From Linnemannia elongata (lineage: Eukaryota > Mortierellomycota > Mortierellomycetes > Mortierellales > Mortierellaceae), in the NCBI GenBank assembly GCA_036320915.1, contig JAXBDG010000007.1, forward strand, positions 1,426,001 to 1,490,000: a DNA stretch of 64,000 bases, read 5' to 3'. The position numbers and the translations under genes are program-made. The notes under the pieces were generated by a model that saw only the letters and a list, made by a program, of their open reading frames with translations, did not search any database and was not told where the DNA came from. Position 1 is the first letter of the stretch. Each line of letters starts with the position of its first letter. Below are positions 11,928-23,331 of this stretch, piece by piece.

Positions 11928-13108
11928 ATGGCTACTACAATTCAATCAGCCGACCGACCATCAAACACAATGAACCGCAACAACACAACCAACAGCGAAC
12001 TCGACGAAAAAATTAGCGTCGCAACTCTCTCTCCAGAGACAAACCTGTCAGATACCACTGAAAATTCATCCAAGATTGAAAGGAATGAGTCCAAGGACCT
12101 TGAGGCAGGCTTTACCATTGGCAGTGGCAAGGGACAGGATGATGATGTATTACCAAAGGTTCCAATGACTTTCCCGGATGGTGGGTTTGGGTGGCTGGTT
12201 GTGTTGGGCGCATTCATGATCCAGTTCTGGTGAGGGGAAATTACATCTGTTCCTGAATTTTTTGTTGTGATCGCTCCTTGTGTCATGAACCATTCATCCC
12301 TTCCCACTGATTTTGTTCGGGTATCCCTCCTCTCAATTGTCACTTCCTTTACTTTGTACTCGTCCTTCCACCCCTCCCCTACCTTCCCTCCTCATTAGCA
12401 CCTTCGGGTTTAACTTCTCATGGGGCGTATACCAAGAACACTATGTCAACGAAAACATCTTTCCAGGCGCGGGACTGACAGAGATATCATGGGCGGGGAC
12501 CATTGGTGCAGGGAGTGTGTTTATTACTGGACCCTTCCAGTCGAGTATGATCCGACGGTTTGGGACCCGACCCATCATTGCTACAGGGATTGTTATCAGT
12601 GCCTGCGGGTTGGTTGCGGCGAGCTTTGTGACGAAGGTTTGGCAGTTGTATTTGACCCAGGTAAGCAAAAGCAGACGAATAAAGGTCTTGTGAGGAAAGA
12701 TGAAAAAAGTTTGTTGGGTGGTTTTTTTAAAAATGAAGGGTATGTGGAAGTTGTAAAGGGGGAATGAGGAGATCAAGCGATCGATCTGAGCTCCATACAT
12801 CCACCCATCCACCTACCCCTGACTGACTGACTAACTGTACCTGTCTTTTTTGTGTTTGCGTCTTGTCGATTGGTGTGTATCGATAATAGGGACTCTTGTT
12901 CGGGTTTGGTGCAGGTTGGTCTTGTTCATCAGTTTTCCTTTGTTCGTCTTGATTTTTTTTGTTTTGCTTGATTGATGGGTCGCATTGGCCGTTTTGACAT
13001 GCAGAGTGCAGCTAACCCCCATGTCCTTTTGCCACACCAGCCTGCAACTTTTTCAGGAGTGGTTGAAGGAAGAAAGAACACTATTCGTGTACCTTTGTGC
13101 GCACGTTG

Positions 13109-13141
<33 letters not shown>

Positions 13142-14348
13142 TTGCCCCCTGACATTAAGGTTTCTTGAAATGTGCGCACCTCTACCCACAAAACAATTCC
13201 ACAACCCATTCGGCCGAGACTTTAACTAATCATAACAACAACCCATGCATATCTAATAGGAATGGCCATCCTCCCAGCACTAGCAGTCCCCGTTCAATGG
13301 TTCGATAAAAGGAGAGGGTTAGCATCAGGAATCTCGGTCGCAGGATCAGGAATTGGAGGCGCTGCATTGGCGCCCTTGAACCGGTATCTGATCAGTCGCG
13401 TTGGATATGGGTGGGCTCTACGGATCATGGCGATCATATTTATTGTGGTCGTGTTTTCGGTGTTGCCTTGCATCCGGACGCGTGTTCCTCCTATCAAGAA
13501 GGGTGGTCCGCTGTTTGATCTTTCGCTTTTTAAGGATCGTGGTTTTACAACCATGTACCTCATGGTAAGTGCCACAGACTGCTTTCAGGAAAAAATAGAA
13601 TCGTGTTGCAGATAAACGAATGTTCGTAGATCTCTAACGCGATCTTTTGCGTTATTGAACACGTGTAGGGAGTACTGGTGACATTTGGATACTTGACACC
13701 CGTATACCTCCTCCCAACCTACGTCGTCAAATACGGGATGGACAAGACCACAGGCGCAACACTCGTCGGGATCTTTTCAGGTGTCAATGCTATCTCACGA
13801 ATCATCTTGGGCATCGCGGCCGACAGATATGGACGTTTTAATGTGCTTTTCACCTGTACATTCCTGGGTGGACTATCCTGTTTTGTGTTTTGGCTGAACG
13901 CAAAGACGTTGGCGATGTCGGTGGTGTTCGTGATCTTTTATGGCATCAATGGAGGTGGGTTTGTGAGTCTCTTCCCCGTGGTTGCAGCTGAGGTTGTGGG
14001 GGTTGAAAAGTTGGCTGCTGCGGTTGGGATGTTGTACTCTGGCAACCTCTTTGGTAAGTTTTCTTTTTCCCTGGAAAGGGATGTTGTCTAAGGTTGTCTA
14101 GAAGCAAATGCAAAAGAGTAGACATACTAAACATGTGTTTTACTACTCCTTTGTGGATTTTTAATGCGACGGTATATAATGTAATAGGTAACATGCTGGG
14201 AACACCTATTGCGTCGGCGATTGTTTCGGCATCGGGTGGGTCGTACCATTGGGCGATTGTTTTTGCGGGTGCGATACCTATGGTAGGTGCGTTTTTGTTA
14301 CTTGCCCATCGACTGTCAATTGAGCCCCGTCTTTTCGTCAAGGTCTGA
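11928..14348 (+). CDS. Major facilitator transporter, monocarboxylate (SLC16) type
   Basis: Six in-phase exons: 11928-12229, 12399-12660, 12890-12914 (25 nt), 13260-13564, 13669-14053 and 14188-14348, giving 479 residues. A disordered Ser/Asn-rich N-terminus of about 85 residues precedes helix 1, which opens with FPDGGFGWLVVLGAF, the monocarboxylate-transporter signature. About twelve helices follow. ADRYGRFNV is the MFS loop motif between later helices, and RRFGTRPII is the equivalent early loop. Fungal members carry monocarboxylates, riboflavin or siderophore-like compounds; the substrate here cannot be assigned. The start is the first ATG of the frame after an A-rich leader. The tiny third exon encodes GLLFGFGA inside a helix and is needed to keep the helix and the frame. 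Confidence 0.88.
13111..13140. repeat. T30 homopolymer in an intron
   Basis: Thirty consecutive T in the third intron (12915-13259) of the SLC16-type gene, about 120 bases upstream of the acceptor. Confidence 0.95.
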
Positions 14349-14888
14349 ACTTGAGTAAATTGGAGATAGCCGTACTGTGCAGTAATAAACATTGGGAATG
14401 GTCTTTTTTTGTCTTGTGAATAAAGAAGCATTGACAAAAAAAAAAACAAAAACAAGGTTGACTGTCGCGTGGATGGAAGGGCATACTGCACGTGATGGTT
14501 GGACCCCAAAGAAAAAAAAATAGCAAGCAATGAAAATCCTTTTTCTCAAGAATGATGCTTCTCTTCTCTTTTTTTTTTCTTCTCTGCTCGCTCTTCTCCG
14601 TCCCCGCCGATTTTTTCACATCCCGTTCGTTCCTTTTCATGTCATCAATATCTACTCATACCCTATCTACAATCACCGCCGCCACCAACGAACAGACCCT
14701 CTTTACCTTCATCCTTATCCACTCGAACAAACACTCTCTCCCTCCCCACTCTCTCCACTCTCTCCACACACACACCGGAAACTCGGACTCTGTCGCAATA
14801 CCCTCCTTCCTGCCAGAACTTGAACGCATATAGCAACACACATAACAAAACAAACAAACAACACACAGACACACATATATACAACAAC
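14349..14888. other. Intergenic region upstream of the SLC35F-type transporter gene
   Basis: About 540 bp containing A runs, then a pyrimidine-rich block (14545-14780) with CTCTCTCCACTCTCTCCAC repeats, and a CA-rich leader up to the start codon. This looks like a fungal CT-rich promoter. No exon was seen. Confidence 0.5.
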
Positions 14889-16902
14889 ATGCCGCCAAGT
14901 ATAGGAGTTACACGGTATACCATCGGCATCCTCGCCCTCCTCTCCGTCGTTTGCATCTGGGTCTCCTCCAGCTTCCTCATGAACGTACGTACTTTGTCTT
15001 TTCTGTGCAATGGTCATTTTATTCATGCCCAATTTTTTTTTTGTTTACTTCGGATGAGAAGAGAACCAAAACTGCAGTAGCTGATCTGCAGTCTTTTTTT
15101 TTTCGTTCCCTCCCCTCGCTGTCCTGTCTCTGTGCCTATCACGCCATCGAATGTACGAATGACTCCCTTTTTTTGTGCGACCATGATCCTCCTTTTGCCT
15201 GCCTGTCATGCCTGCGTCTGTCTTGTCTATTCTCGCTGTCCGCCGCTCTCTCCTTTTCGTTGCGGGCCGTCCAGAATATCTTTGCAGGGCAAAATTACAA
15301 CAAACCCTTCTTTGTTACCTATGTCAACACCGCCTCCTTCTCATTCTACCTCTTGGGCCCGCTCTTCCGTCATTGGCGCGAGTCCTGTGCTGGTGGCCTT
15401 GGCTGTGGTTATTTCTGGACTAGATTGTTAACGCAGCCTGAAAAGCAAATGTCGACTACGATCGAAGGGTCTTCTAAGCAACCATCATCCAACACCAGGT
15501 ATGAGCCAAAAAAAAAAGTACTTGTTACATGCAGATCAAAATAACCAATGCGTGCGAGACAAAAAGACGTCTTTATTAGGGGCTCTCACGTTATTATCAA
15601 CTGTCAAACGAAGCACAGGGTGCGACATTTTGCGTCCTTTTTTTCCATTCTAACTCGTGTCTCTCTATCAATGTACCTATCCAACTGTCTGCGCATGTCA
15701 ATCATGGTTTTGAAATAGGACATACGGGACTGTGAGTCAGTCAGGGTCAGGAATTGTAGAAGGGACACCACCTGCTGGAACAGGATCATCTCAATCAGAT
15801 GCGGCGTCGACTCTGGAAGAAGGAGGTTCATTGGCATTAGCACTGGATGACCAGCCACTGAACCATCGAGAAATCGCAGAGCTCAGTTTTACCTTCTGCA
15901 TTCTCTGGTTTGCTGCCAACTGGGCAACCAATGCCTCTCTCGCCTATACCACAGTGGCCAGTTCGACCATTTTGGCGTCAATGTCAGGATTCTTCACCCT
16001 CGCTATTGGCGCCATTCTCAAGACGGAATCGTTCAGTACGCTCAAATTGATTGCAGTCTGTGCCAGTGTGGCGGGAGTCGCCCTGGTCAGTGAGTCGGAT
16101 CGGAGCGAAACGAACGACTTGCTGCTGGACCCCAAGGCGCCAATTGCGCCACTCTTTGGAGATTTTCTTGCACTGATGTCGGCTGTGTTTTATGGATGCT
16201 ACACTGTCCTTCTCAAGGTCAAGATCCAAAACGAGAGTCGAGTTAACATGTCCCTATTTTTCGGATTTGTGGGACTTTTCAACCTTGTGCTGCTCTGGCC
16301 CATGTTTGGGGTGCTTCACTGGACAGGAATCGAGCCCTTTGAGCTGCCTGCCGACACAAAAGTCGTTTGGATGATCGGAATCAACGCCATCATTGGCACC
16401 TTTGTGTAAGGATGCACATCTCACATTTTTCCTTACACAGATAACTCGATCTGTCAAATGCGTTGAATGATATTGCTGAAACTGTCCATCTTCCATTTCA
16501 CTAATATTTTCGATCTTGCTACTGTTCTTGTTGCTTAGTTCGGATTACCTTTGGCTTCTTAGCATGTTGATGACTTCACCATTGGTGGTGACTCTTGGTC
16601 TCTCGCTAACAATTCCTTTGGCGCTGTTGGGAGATGTGGTTGGATATGGCCGAGTTCTTGGAGTTGCATATTGGGTAGGAGCAGGATTGGTACTTGCGGG
16701 ATTCTTTGGAGTTAACGGCGTGGCTTTGAGCGAGAGGGATGAAGCGGCCCGAGAGGAAGAAGTGGCGATCCGATCCGCAGCGTCTTGTCCGACAGCCGCT
16801 GTAGCCGCTTCAGCCCTTGTCTCTGAGGAACGCCATGGACATGAGCGCTCTATATCACGCGACGAGACAGAGCGCCTCTTGCGCCCGACTACGAGCCGCT
16901 GA
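14889..16902 (+). CDS. Drug/metabolite (EamA) transporter, SLC35F5-like
   Basis: Exons 14889-14984, 15275-15498, 15719-16405 and 16539-16902 give 456 residues. Ten hydrophobic segments are visible. Helix 1 is RYTIGILALLSVVCIWVSSSF and helix 2 starts after KPFFVTYVNTASFSFYLL. A loop of about 100 residues rich in Ser/Gly/Thr separates helix 2 from LSFTFCILWFAANWATNASL. Conserved blocks ASSTILASMSGFFTLAIG, LIAVCASVAGVALVS and FGDFLALMSAVFYGCYTVLLK fit the SLC35F5 / fungal vacuolar-membrane (YML018C/THI74) branch of the DMT superfamily. The C-terminal tail is hydrophilic and acidic. It ends DETERLLRPTTSR; an acidic dileucine-like ERLL is consistent with vacuolar or endosomal sorting, which is an inference. 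The substrate is unknown. Confidence 0.87.
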
Positions 16903-17350
16903 GATTCTTCGCATCCCCTATTCTTTGCGCTGGGGGTTCTCTTTTTTCCCTGTAAACAATTACTTCTTTTTGTACCATAGATCTTACCCTTGATAATAAT
17001 GTACTCTTTTTTATCATCTTTGTTTGTTTTGTTGTATGTTCCTTTTTTTTCTTGCCAAGGATTGAAGGATCGGCTTGATGTGACCGGACAGACTCAAGGC
17101 CAAATCAGGCTTTGGTAAGTAGGGGAGGTTGACGGACAGATTTTGCCCCACAGGATCGTGCACGTCCACGAAGCAGGTTTGAATGCCACGTGCTGGAACT
17201 TTGGAAAGAAGCACTGCTCTTGTACCTTTGTCAGTGAAGTCATTCCTTTTTTCTCTTTTCTCTTTGTCCACCCCAACCGAATTTATCTTTCACCTTCTCA
17301 TCACACTTTACACCTCTCGTCCTTTTATAAGCAACTTCTACATCACCATC
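16903..17350. other. Intergenic region between the SLC35F-type gene and the C2-lipase gene
   Basis: About 450 bp. The left part is T-rich 3' flank. The right part (17235-17345) is CT-rich and includes TTTTATAAGC at about 17323, which is TATA-like and about 25 bp before the start codon. No exon was seen. Confidence 0.4.
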
Positions 17351-20300
17351 ATGTCAGAAGCTGTGGCCGCGCTCTTCTCTCGACCAAAGCCCTCTCCTTC
17401 TCCCAAAAACTCAGCCGGACCAGGACCTGGACGATTTAACAGCTCCTCTTCTCTTCCAAACCTCATCACCCAACAACCTCTCCAACGACCTGGCATGACC
17501 ACATCCCTCGCCACCATGACCGCCGTCTCATCCCAGACAGACATCCACATCACTTCACCGACCAGTACCCGTGCCTCTGGATCCTTCTCCACCACAACAA
17601 GCATAAGTGCATCAACTGCATCGACTTCCACGTCCTCCCTAATTACCACGTCTCCGACAGACCTCCAGCACTCGCCTTCCAAACCCCGCACCAACAGCAA
17701 CGGTTCCAGTGCCAGTGCTGCAGCGCAATTGCTGTCGAGGGTGTCCGAGGAGATTAGGCAGCGACCATGGCGTCCATTGCCCGATAAACGATTACAGGTA
17801 CGCGACCCTTTCTTGTGCTTTGAAAAGCCTTATTATATATTTATTTTTTTGGCATTGAACGCACTGACTGATCAAAGTGACAAAAAAGAGACGATGCCCA
17901 ACAACTCTATCAAGGAAAAGTGTACTAATTTTTGTCCAACAATGGTGGATCCTTTCTTCCTGGTTTGCATTAGATCAACGTCAAGAGGATCGAGCTCAAT
18001 CAGGTCCTACAGCGACCTTATGTCATCTTGACGCTTGGAGGTATTGTGATCCCTTCCCTCCTTCCCTCCTTTCCTCCTTCCCCCCTTCTCTCTTTCACTC
18101 TCTCGAAGCGCAAATGCGCTTAGCCGATGACGACGGAATTTTCTTGTTCTTTCCAATGAAAACAATGATTAACACGAAACAATGTCCCACCTCAATTCCT
18201 TTTGTTTAGATCAATCATACCAGACATCGACATCGGAACGGGAGCATGGGGAGTGGAACGAAGGGTTCGAGTTCCGTGTCACCTATCACGCTCAGCTCTT
18301 TGACAGTCTACAGGTACACCTTCCCTCGATGTTCAATCCTTTCATTTTGCTGTTCAATTGCCATCACCAAGTAGAATAATGTTGCACTGAGGATGGTACA
18401 CGCTTTACTGACAATCGTTGATCTCTTTTGTTACTAGCTGGATCTGTACGACAGGAGCATTTTACTCCGGGATAGACATGTCGGACGAGCAGAGCTCAAA
18501 CTTTCACACTTGGAGGGATTGCCAGAATCATTCACCAGGTGAGCTTTGTGACCTGATCAAGGGTCTGACAGCGAATAAAGGGGTCTTCTCGTGGTCGTCC
18601 TCGAACCCACCTCTCTCTCAAAATTGGAAGCAGAAAACAAACAGTCAATGCAATTTTGCACATCACGCTTGTTCACGCGACGCACACCCATTCACCCCTT
18701 TTCTATTCCTCCTCTTCCTTGCTTGATAGTTTTTATGAAATTTGGGACAGGATGAAATCGGCCAGCACAATGTCGAACCTCGCAGGCAAAAAGACTCTCT
18801 CTTCCAACATTGGAGCCATTCAACTTCGAGTTCACTACCGCTATCAAAAGCCGCCACAACAAAACGAAAATCCGGAAATGCCCATATCAATTGTACCAGC
18901 TCCCAGGATATCAAACGAATTGGAGGCAGATTCTGATTTCTTGGCACAACTTTCGGAGGCTATGATGGACGAGGCTTCGGACACCAGGTTTCAAAAGTAT
19001 GAAGACCCCGAGAACAAGGAATCTGGAACGAAACAACAGGCGGAACTCAAGTTTGCAACAGTGGACGATGACGAGACGGTCGTCCAGTATCCTATTCTGG
19101 ACATGGTTGGGTCGTGGACTATCGCGCCCGAGACTCAAAAGGTTGTCAAGGCGGTCATTCGACTTGCATCTGCCTTTGTAAGTTCATCTCACTTGGGAGG
19201 AATGGATGTCAACGGACTGGTTGACATTTGCTATCGTATTTGAGTGATATTTTGCGCACGACATTCTTCAGCGGACGCTAATATTTTGTGGTTTCTTTTC
19301 TAATTTCGGTTGGTAATGGTTATTATTTTTAGGGACAAGGCTTTGAGTTGACAAATGCACAGATTTTGACTGGAGTCGTTGTTCTCGAGAGGTACTACCG
19401 AGACGTGACTAGCGAGAGAATGGACACAGGACTGGCTACATTGGAACAAGTCGAGCATGCTGGTTACTTTTGGCGATTCTCTATGGCTTGCTATGTAAGT
19501 CAATAAGATATACTGTGTGTTCACTGTATGTCCTTGTGGTTATTGCTCATTGTTTGGAATATCAAAGGTTAACATATGGTCCATCTAAATGACATTTACT
19601 GCTCTAGGGCTATGCAGGAATTAACTTTGTGGGCAAAGGAAACGGGATCATGAAGGATTTGATCCGTTGGCGGTCGGACCATGCCTGCGCAATTGATTTC
19701 CTTCGCATCCCGAAGGAGGACTTGCTGGCCTACGAGTTCCATGCCTCCAAGGTCTTCCATCCCAGTTACTATGTTGCCCTGGATCGTGCCACCAACTCGA
19801 TCGTCTTGGCCATTCGAGGCACAATGGTAAACCATGGTTACGATCACCTTGTGTGCATATATCGTGAGAATAGTAACAAACAACGTGCTGACATCATTTT
19901 GTAATGGACGCGTTAAATATTATAGAGCGCATTCGATACTCTTACAGATCTGGTTTGCGAGTACCAGCAATGGAAGGGTGGTCTTGTTCACGGAGGCATG
20001 AAGACATCGGCGGATTGGTTCATGGTCAACCTTGTCCCTCAGCTTGTCGCCTACATCTCCAAGCACAAGGTCTCGGCATTGAACATTGTTGGACACAGTC
20101 TCGGAGGTGGTACAGCGTCGATCTTGACTATAATGCTCTTGGACCACCAGCATGAGTTCCAGTCACTGATGAACGGTCACTTCAGGATCCAATGCCACGC
20201 GTTTGCACCTGCTTGCAGCGTCTCCAAGGAACTGGCGGATCGGTACAGGGACCATATCCGGTGCTATGTCTATGAGGATGATATTGTCAGTCGATTGAGT

Positions 20301-20835
20301 TATGGAAGCATGATGGATGTCAAGACTATGATGTTGGGAGCCGTTGAGGCTGCAGCACACATGGGATTGACAAAGGTGTTCCTGACAGGAACTGACGAAG
20401 ATTGGAAACCTACGCTGGAAGCCGTCTCTGAAGTCCGCACGCAGATCAAGACTGCCGCCATTCAACACCCCAAGGTAGGGGAAGGAGGTTTTTTTTTTTG
20501 GCATTTGTCGCTCTTCTTTGCTCTGACTTTGCAACTGAATGCGTCATCTTACCTTTACACCCTTATGATAGCTTTATATTGCGGGAGCAGTGTTCCAGCT
20601 GTGGCGGCACCTAGATGAACATGATTGTGTAGAGATGAAACCGGCATCGAATCGACTGTGCGAAGAGGTGCTGATCAAGTCAGCAGCGCTATCTCAGCAC
20701 CTCCTTGGCATTCTGGACAATGCGTTCCCCAAGGCACGCGAGTCCAGTATGATGATACCCTCCAACCAAACTGTCTCTCCTACCACCTTGTCCAAGGAGA
20801 GGACTATTCGGCTTACTCGGAAAAAAACCAATTAG
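17351..20835 (+). CDS. C2-domain plus class-3 lipase, sn-1 diacylglycerol lipase-like
   Basis: Nine in-phase exons: 17351-17797, 17974-18040, 18210-18313, 18438-18538, 18730-19177, 19333-19494, 19608-19826, 19926-20474 and 20572-20835, giving 786 residues. Residues 1-145 are Ser/Thr/Pro-rich and disordered. A C2-like segment follows (about 150-245), with YVILTLG, EWNEGFEFRV and LDLYDR. The alpha/beta-hydrolase part has YYVALDRATNSIVLAIRGT, GGLVHGGMKTSA and LNIVGHSLGGG with nucleophile Ser574. The candidate catalytic Asp is in YVYEDDIVSRLS (634/635). I could not assign the histidine with certainty. The architecture is that of fungal DAG-lipase-like proteins, which release monoacylglycerol and fatty acid from diacylglycerol at membranes; C2 suggests lipid (perhaps Ca2+-dependent) binding. 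No membrane helix was seen, unlike animal DAGL. Confidence 0.88.
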
Positions 20836-21020
20836 ATACACTATACAAATGATAGAGAAATAAATTATGATCCTAAAACAAGTGAAGCGTTTGTTGACCA
20901 CCAGGGTCGTATGTACAATGTAAGAAGAAGAAAAGAAAAGAAAAGAAAAGAAAAAAACGGTGTTTTTTATTGTTATTTTTCCAACCTTGATGGGAGCGAG
21001 TGGTTGCTAGGAGATGCCAT

Positions 21021-21261
21021 TTAGGGGTTGGGGTTGGTTGTGCAGTTCTGGTTCATCACCCGGGCTGTACAAAAATGGGAAAGAAATGAAAAAAAAATGG
21101 TTATGAAGGGTTAGTGAATGAATCATATATAACTCTCGATAGGTATACAAGATGATGGATGTGATAGCTGGGCGGTTTACTTACAAGTCTGACAGAAAAG
21201 AATGCCCTTATCCCCATTATTGACTTGAACGGTCGTATCGCCGTAAACCTAGTCCCAGAAC

Positions 21262-21298
<37 letters not shown>

Positions 21299-21791
21299 TC
21301 AAGTTTTTCATCGTCAAGTAACAAGACATGTAGGAACCCGACGTTAATCAGTGTGAAAAAAGAATTTTGCTTGACGTTTGAGAAAAACATAGATAGGCAG
21401 CCTGGCAACAATAACATCACAAACTTACGTTAACGACCTCGCCATTATAGTCAACACAAGCATGAATCATCTTGGGACCCGCAGGGATAGGGCAGTTATA
21501 CCCATTCTCTGCCAAGACAGTACAGAAATCCCTTTGAAAAATGTTTGTAACACGACCCAGGTACTTGACGGTGATCACGAGCTTGGAGTTTTGAATGGTG
21601 GGTTTCGCAAAGGTGCCCGTCAAAGTTCCGCAGACCTTTTGGCCGACGCATGCCCATTCGCCGTCCATCTTGAAGGTTGCGTCGGGGACTTGGGCCGTAG
21701 GGGGAGCGCAGTTTGTCCAGTTGAGGGCGGTTGCCTGGGAGGTGACAGCGAGGAGTGCGACGGCTGAGGCGAGGATGGTGATGAACTTCAT
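21021..21791 (-). CDS. Secreted ML-domain-like (NPC2/PITP family) protein
   Basis: Exons on the minus strand are 21429-21791, 21185-21248 and 21021-21064, in phase, giving 156 residues. The start MKFITILASAVALLAVTSQATA is a clear signal peptide, with cleavage likely before LNWTNC. The mature protein is a small beta-rich domain with paired cysteines: WACVGQKVCGTLTG, LVITVKYLGRV, DFCTVL..GYNCPIPAG, then a late ILFCQT. GTL..., VKYLG and NCPIPAG in this order fit the ML lipid-recognition fold. Such proteins bind sterols or phospholipids outside the cell or in the vacuole. Assignment rests on pattern only and the ligand is unknown. The C-terminus (NQNCTTNPNP) extends slightly past the fold. A decayed copy lies 1.2 kb upstream on the same strand. 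Confidence 0.75.
21263..21295. repeat. A33 homopolymer in an intron of the ML gene
   Basis: Thirty-three A on the plus strand, poly-T in the transcript, about 13 bases upstream of the exon 2 acceptor. It probably forms the polypyrimidine tract. Confidence 0.95.
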
Positions 21792-21895
21792 GGCGGATGG
21801 GGCTGTGAGACGTGTAGGTTGGGATGGAAGAGGTGAAGAAGAGGAGAAGTGGAGTGATCTAGGATGATGAAAACAAGGAAGCGGTCGAGGTGGCT

Positions 21896-21903
21896 CTTTT
21901 ATA
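21896..21903 (-). promoter_or_regulatory. TATA box of the ML-domain gene
   Basis: TATAAAAG on the minus strand, 105-112 bp upstream of the start codon at 21791, in a typical position for a fungal TATA promoter. Most other promoters here are CT-rich and lack so clear a box, so this gene may be strongly or inducibly expressed. That last point is an inference. Confidence 0.65.
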
Positions 21904-22543
21904 CTCGAAATATTTGAACGATGGGCCGATGGCGAAAGCATAGGATGAGGCAAAACAATGATGCGCAAATGGCATTGTGGGAGTTGAAGGACTGAGAGGC
22001 ATGCTACATCTCAAAGGTATAAACGAACATGCTAATAAATTTGTTCTGTGGTAGACTATAAGTGCCCACTCCAGTACTATCAACGCCGTGTTTTTGTATT
22101 CACCGTACATTATGAACACAACAATCAAAAAAGAGTTGAAGCGGATAATTGTTGTAAACAAAAAGCCCATGGGCACAAACAACAGTTACAGAAAATGCAT
22201 TGTTGTCACCGTCTTGCCTTGTGGGGAAAGTCCTTCACATAAGAATGCTCACAAAGAAAAGAAATGGAACCGTGGAGAATCGAGCTCCAATTTTCGTGTT
22301 CAACAGGCGCGCTTTCAGAAGAGAAAAAGGTTGTTCGCGCTTGGAGGCGCATGTGCATTCTCCACAGAAAAAAAGTGGGCTGTTGTTTACGGGATGTGTT
22401 TGCGTTGAAATGCTAGAAGGAATATGATTACGGATTGCTAAGAAGGAGAGTTTTGTAAGTTTGTTGTACAACCTGTGAGTTAAAGGTATTTCTCATTTGT
22501 CATGGCCACTATTTAAGCAGATGTGTTGTTGAGTGCTTTTTTA

Positions 22544-23021
22544 TCAACATTTCGCGGTTCGTGGAGAGTCTGTGTGGCTGTGTTCGCGCGTCGGTCGCGT
22601 TAGCACTGGTGCCTGATCAAGCATTTCAATCAGTCTCACCTGCGACGAAAAATTAATAGGGGCGAAGACTGTTGGAAACCCGTAAGAGGAAAAAAGGGAG
22701 CTACATCCAAATACGCACCTGCTTCACGTACCGCTCTACCTCATCCACTGCCCGAGGACGTTTATCCGAAAACAAAAAAGTATAAATCGTGAGCCAGGTG
22801 AGAAAGGTGCTAAGGGAACAAGACAAACATGTTACATATAACAAAGCAACCACAATTCTCGTCGGACTGTCTTTGTGTCACCGCGTGCTTGTCTAGAGTG
22901 AACACGACAGCCCTGTTCTTTTCCCGCATTGAGAATTTTCTCTCTCTCCGTATTTGTGTTCATTTGTTTGCTTGTTTTTTTGCACGCATGTGTTGGACCT
23001 TGCTGACCGTGAAGCAGACAT
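22544..23021 (-). CDS. Unrecognised small spliced gene with one predicted membrane helix
   Basis: Two exons look real: 22719-22809 and 22544-22639, on the minus strand. They are joined by a 79-nt intron with GTGCGT donor and CGCAG acceptor, and the frame is kept. They encode a hydrophobic segment (TFLTWLTIYTFLF), then SDKRPRAVDEVERYVKQ, then VRLIEMLDQAPVLTRPTR and a short polar tail ending AKC. The mixed basic/acidic helix after a membrane segment resembles small organelle-membrane proteins, but I do not recognise the family. A possible first exon is 22999-23021 (MSASRSA, phase 2). It joins in frame but has a weak GTCCAA donor, so the start is uncertain. With it the protein has 69 residues. 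It begins where a decayed ML-gene copy ends. Confidence 0.45.
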
Positions 23022-23034
23022 CGCAACCGAGGAA

Positions 23035-23262
23035 TTTCACCTTAATTTAGAGCTTGGCTCATTGGACGATAAGAGCGGACAAAATACCAGGCAAGGTTGC
23101 GCAGACGTCCTTCTTGGTACAGGGTAAGTCGCCAGCCATTTGGAAGGTGGGGCCGAGGAGGTCAAAGCAGTTTATGGAACAGCAGTTTTAGATGGCCCCC
23201 TCGGTCTACAAGGAAATGGCGAAGAGGACGGCAGCGCTTGGGACGGTGGTAGTGAAGTTCAT
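23035..23262 (-). pseudogene. Decayed paralogue of the ML-domain gene
   Basis: Reading the minus strand from an ATG at 23262 gives a translation that aligns without gaps with the first about 79 residues of the ML protein at 21021-21791. Shared positions include M-F-T at the signal peptide, the Asn-Cys pair, TFQMAGD (TFKMDGE in the intact copy), KKDVCATLPG (QKVCGTLTG) and IKVKFLG (VITVKYLG). The frame is interrupted by four stops (TAG, TAA, TGA, TAA). Similarity fades after KFLG. The copy cannot make the protein. It keeps a TATA element at 23324-23331. This is best explained as an old tandem duplicate that lost function by point mutation. Confidence 0.8.
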
Positions 23263-23323
23263 GGTGTTTGCCTTGTTATTCGCTGAGGAGGCTGTAATTA
23301 GCAAATGGCGGTTTCTGTGGGTG

Positions 23324-23331
23324 CTTATATA
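23324..23331 (-). promoter_or_regulatory. TATA element in front of the ML pseudogene
   Basis: TATATAAG on the minus strand, 62-69 bp upstream of the decayed start codon at 23262. It parallels the TATA box of the intact paralogue and supports common origin of the two promoters. Confidence 0.5.
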
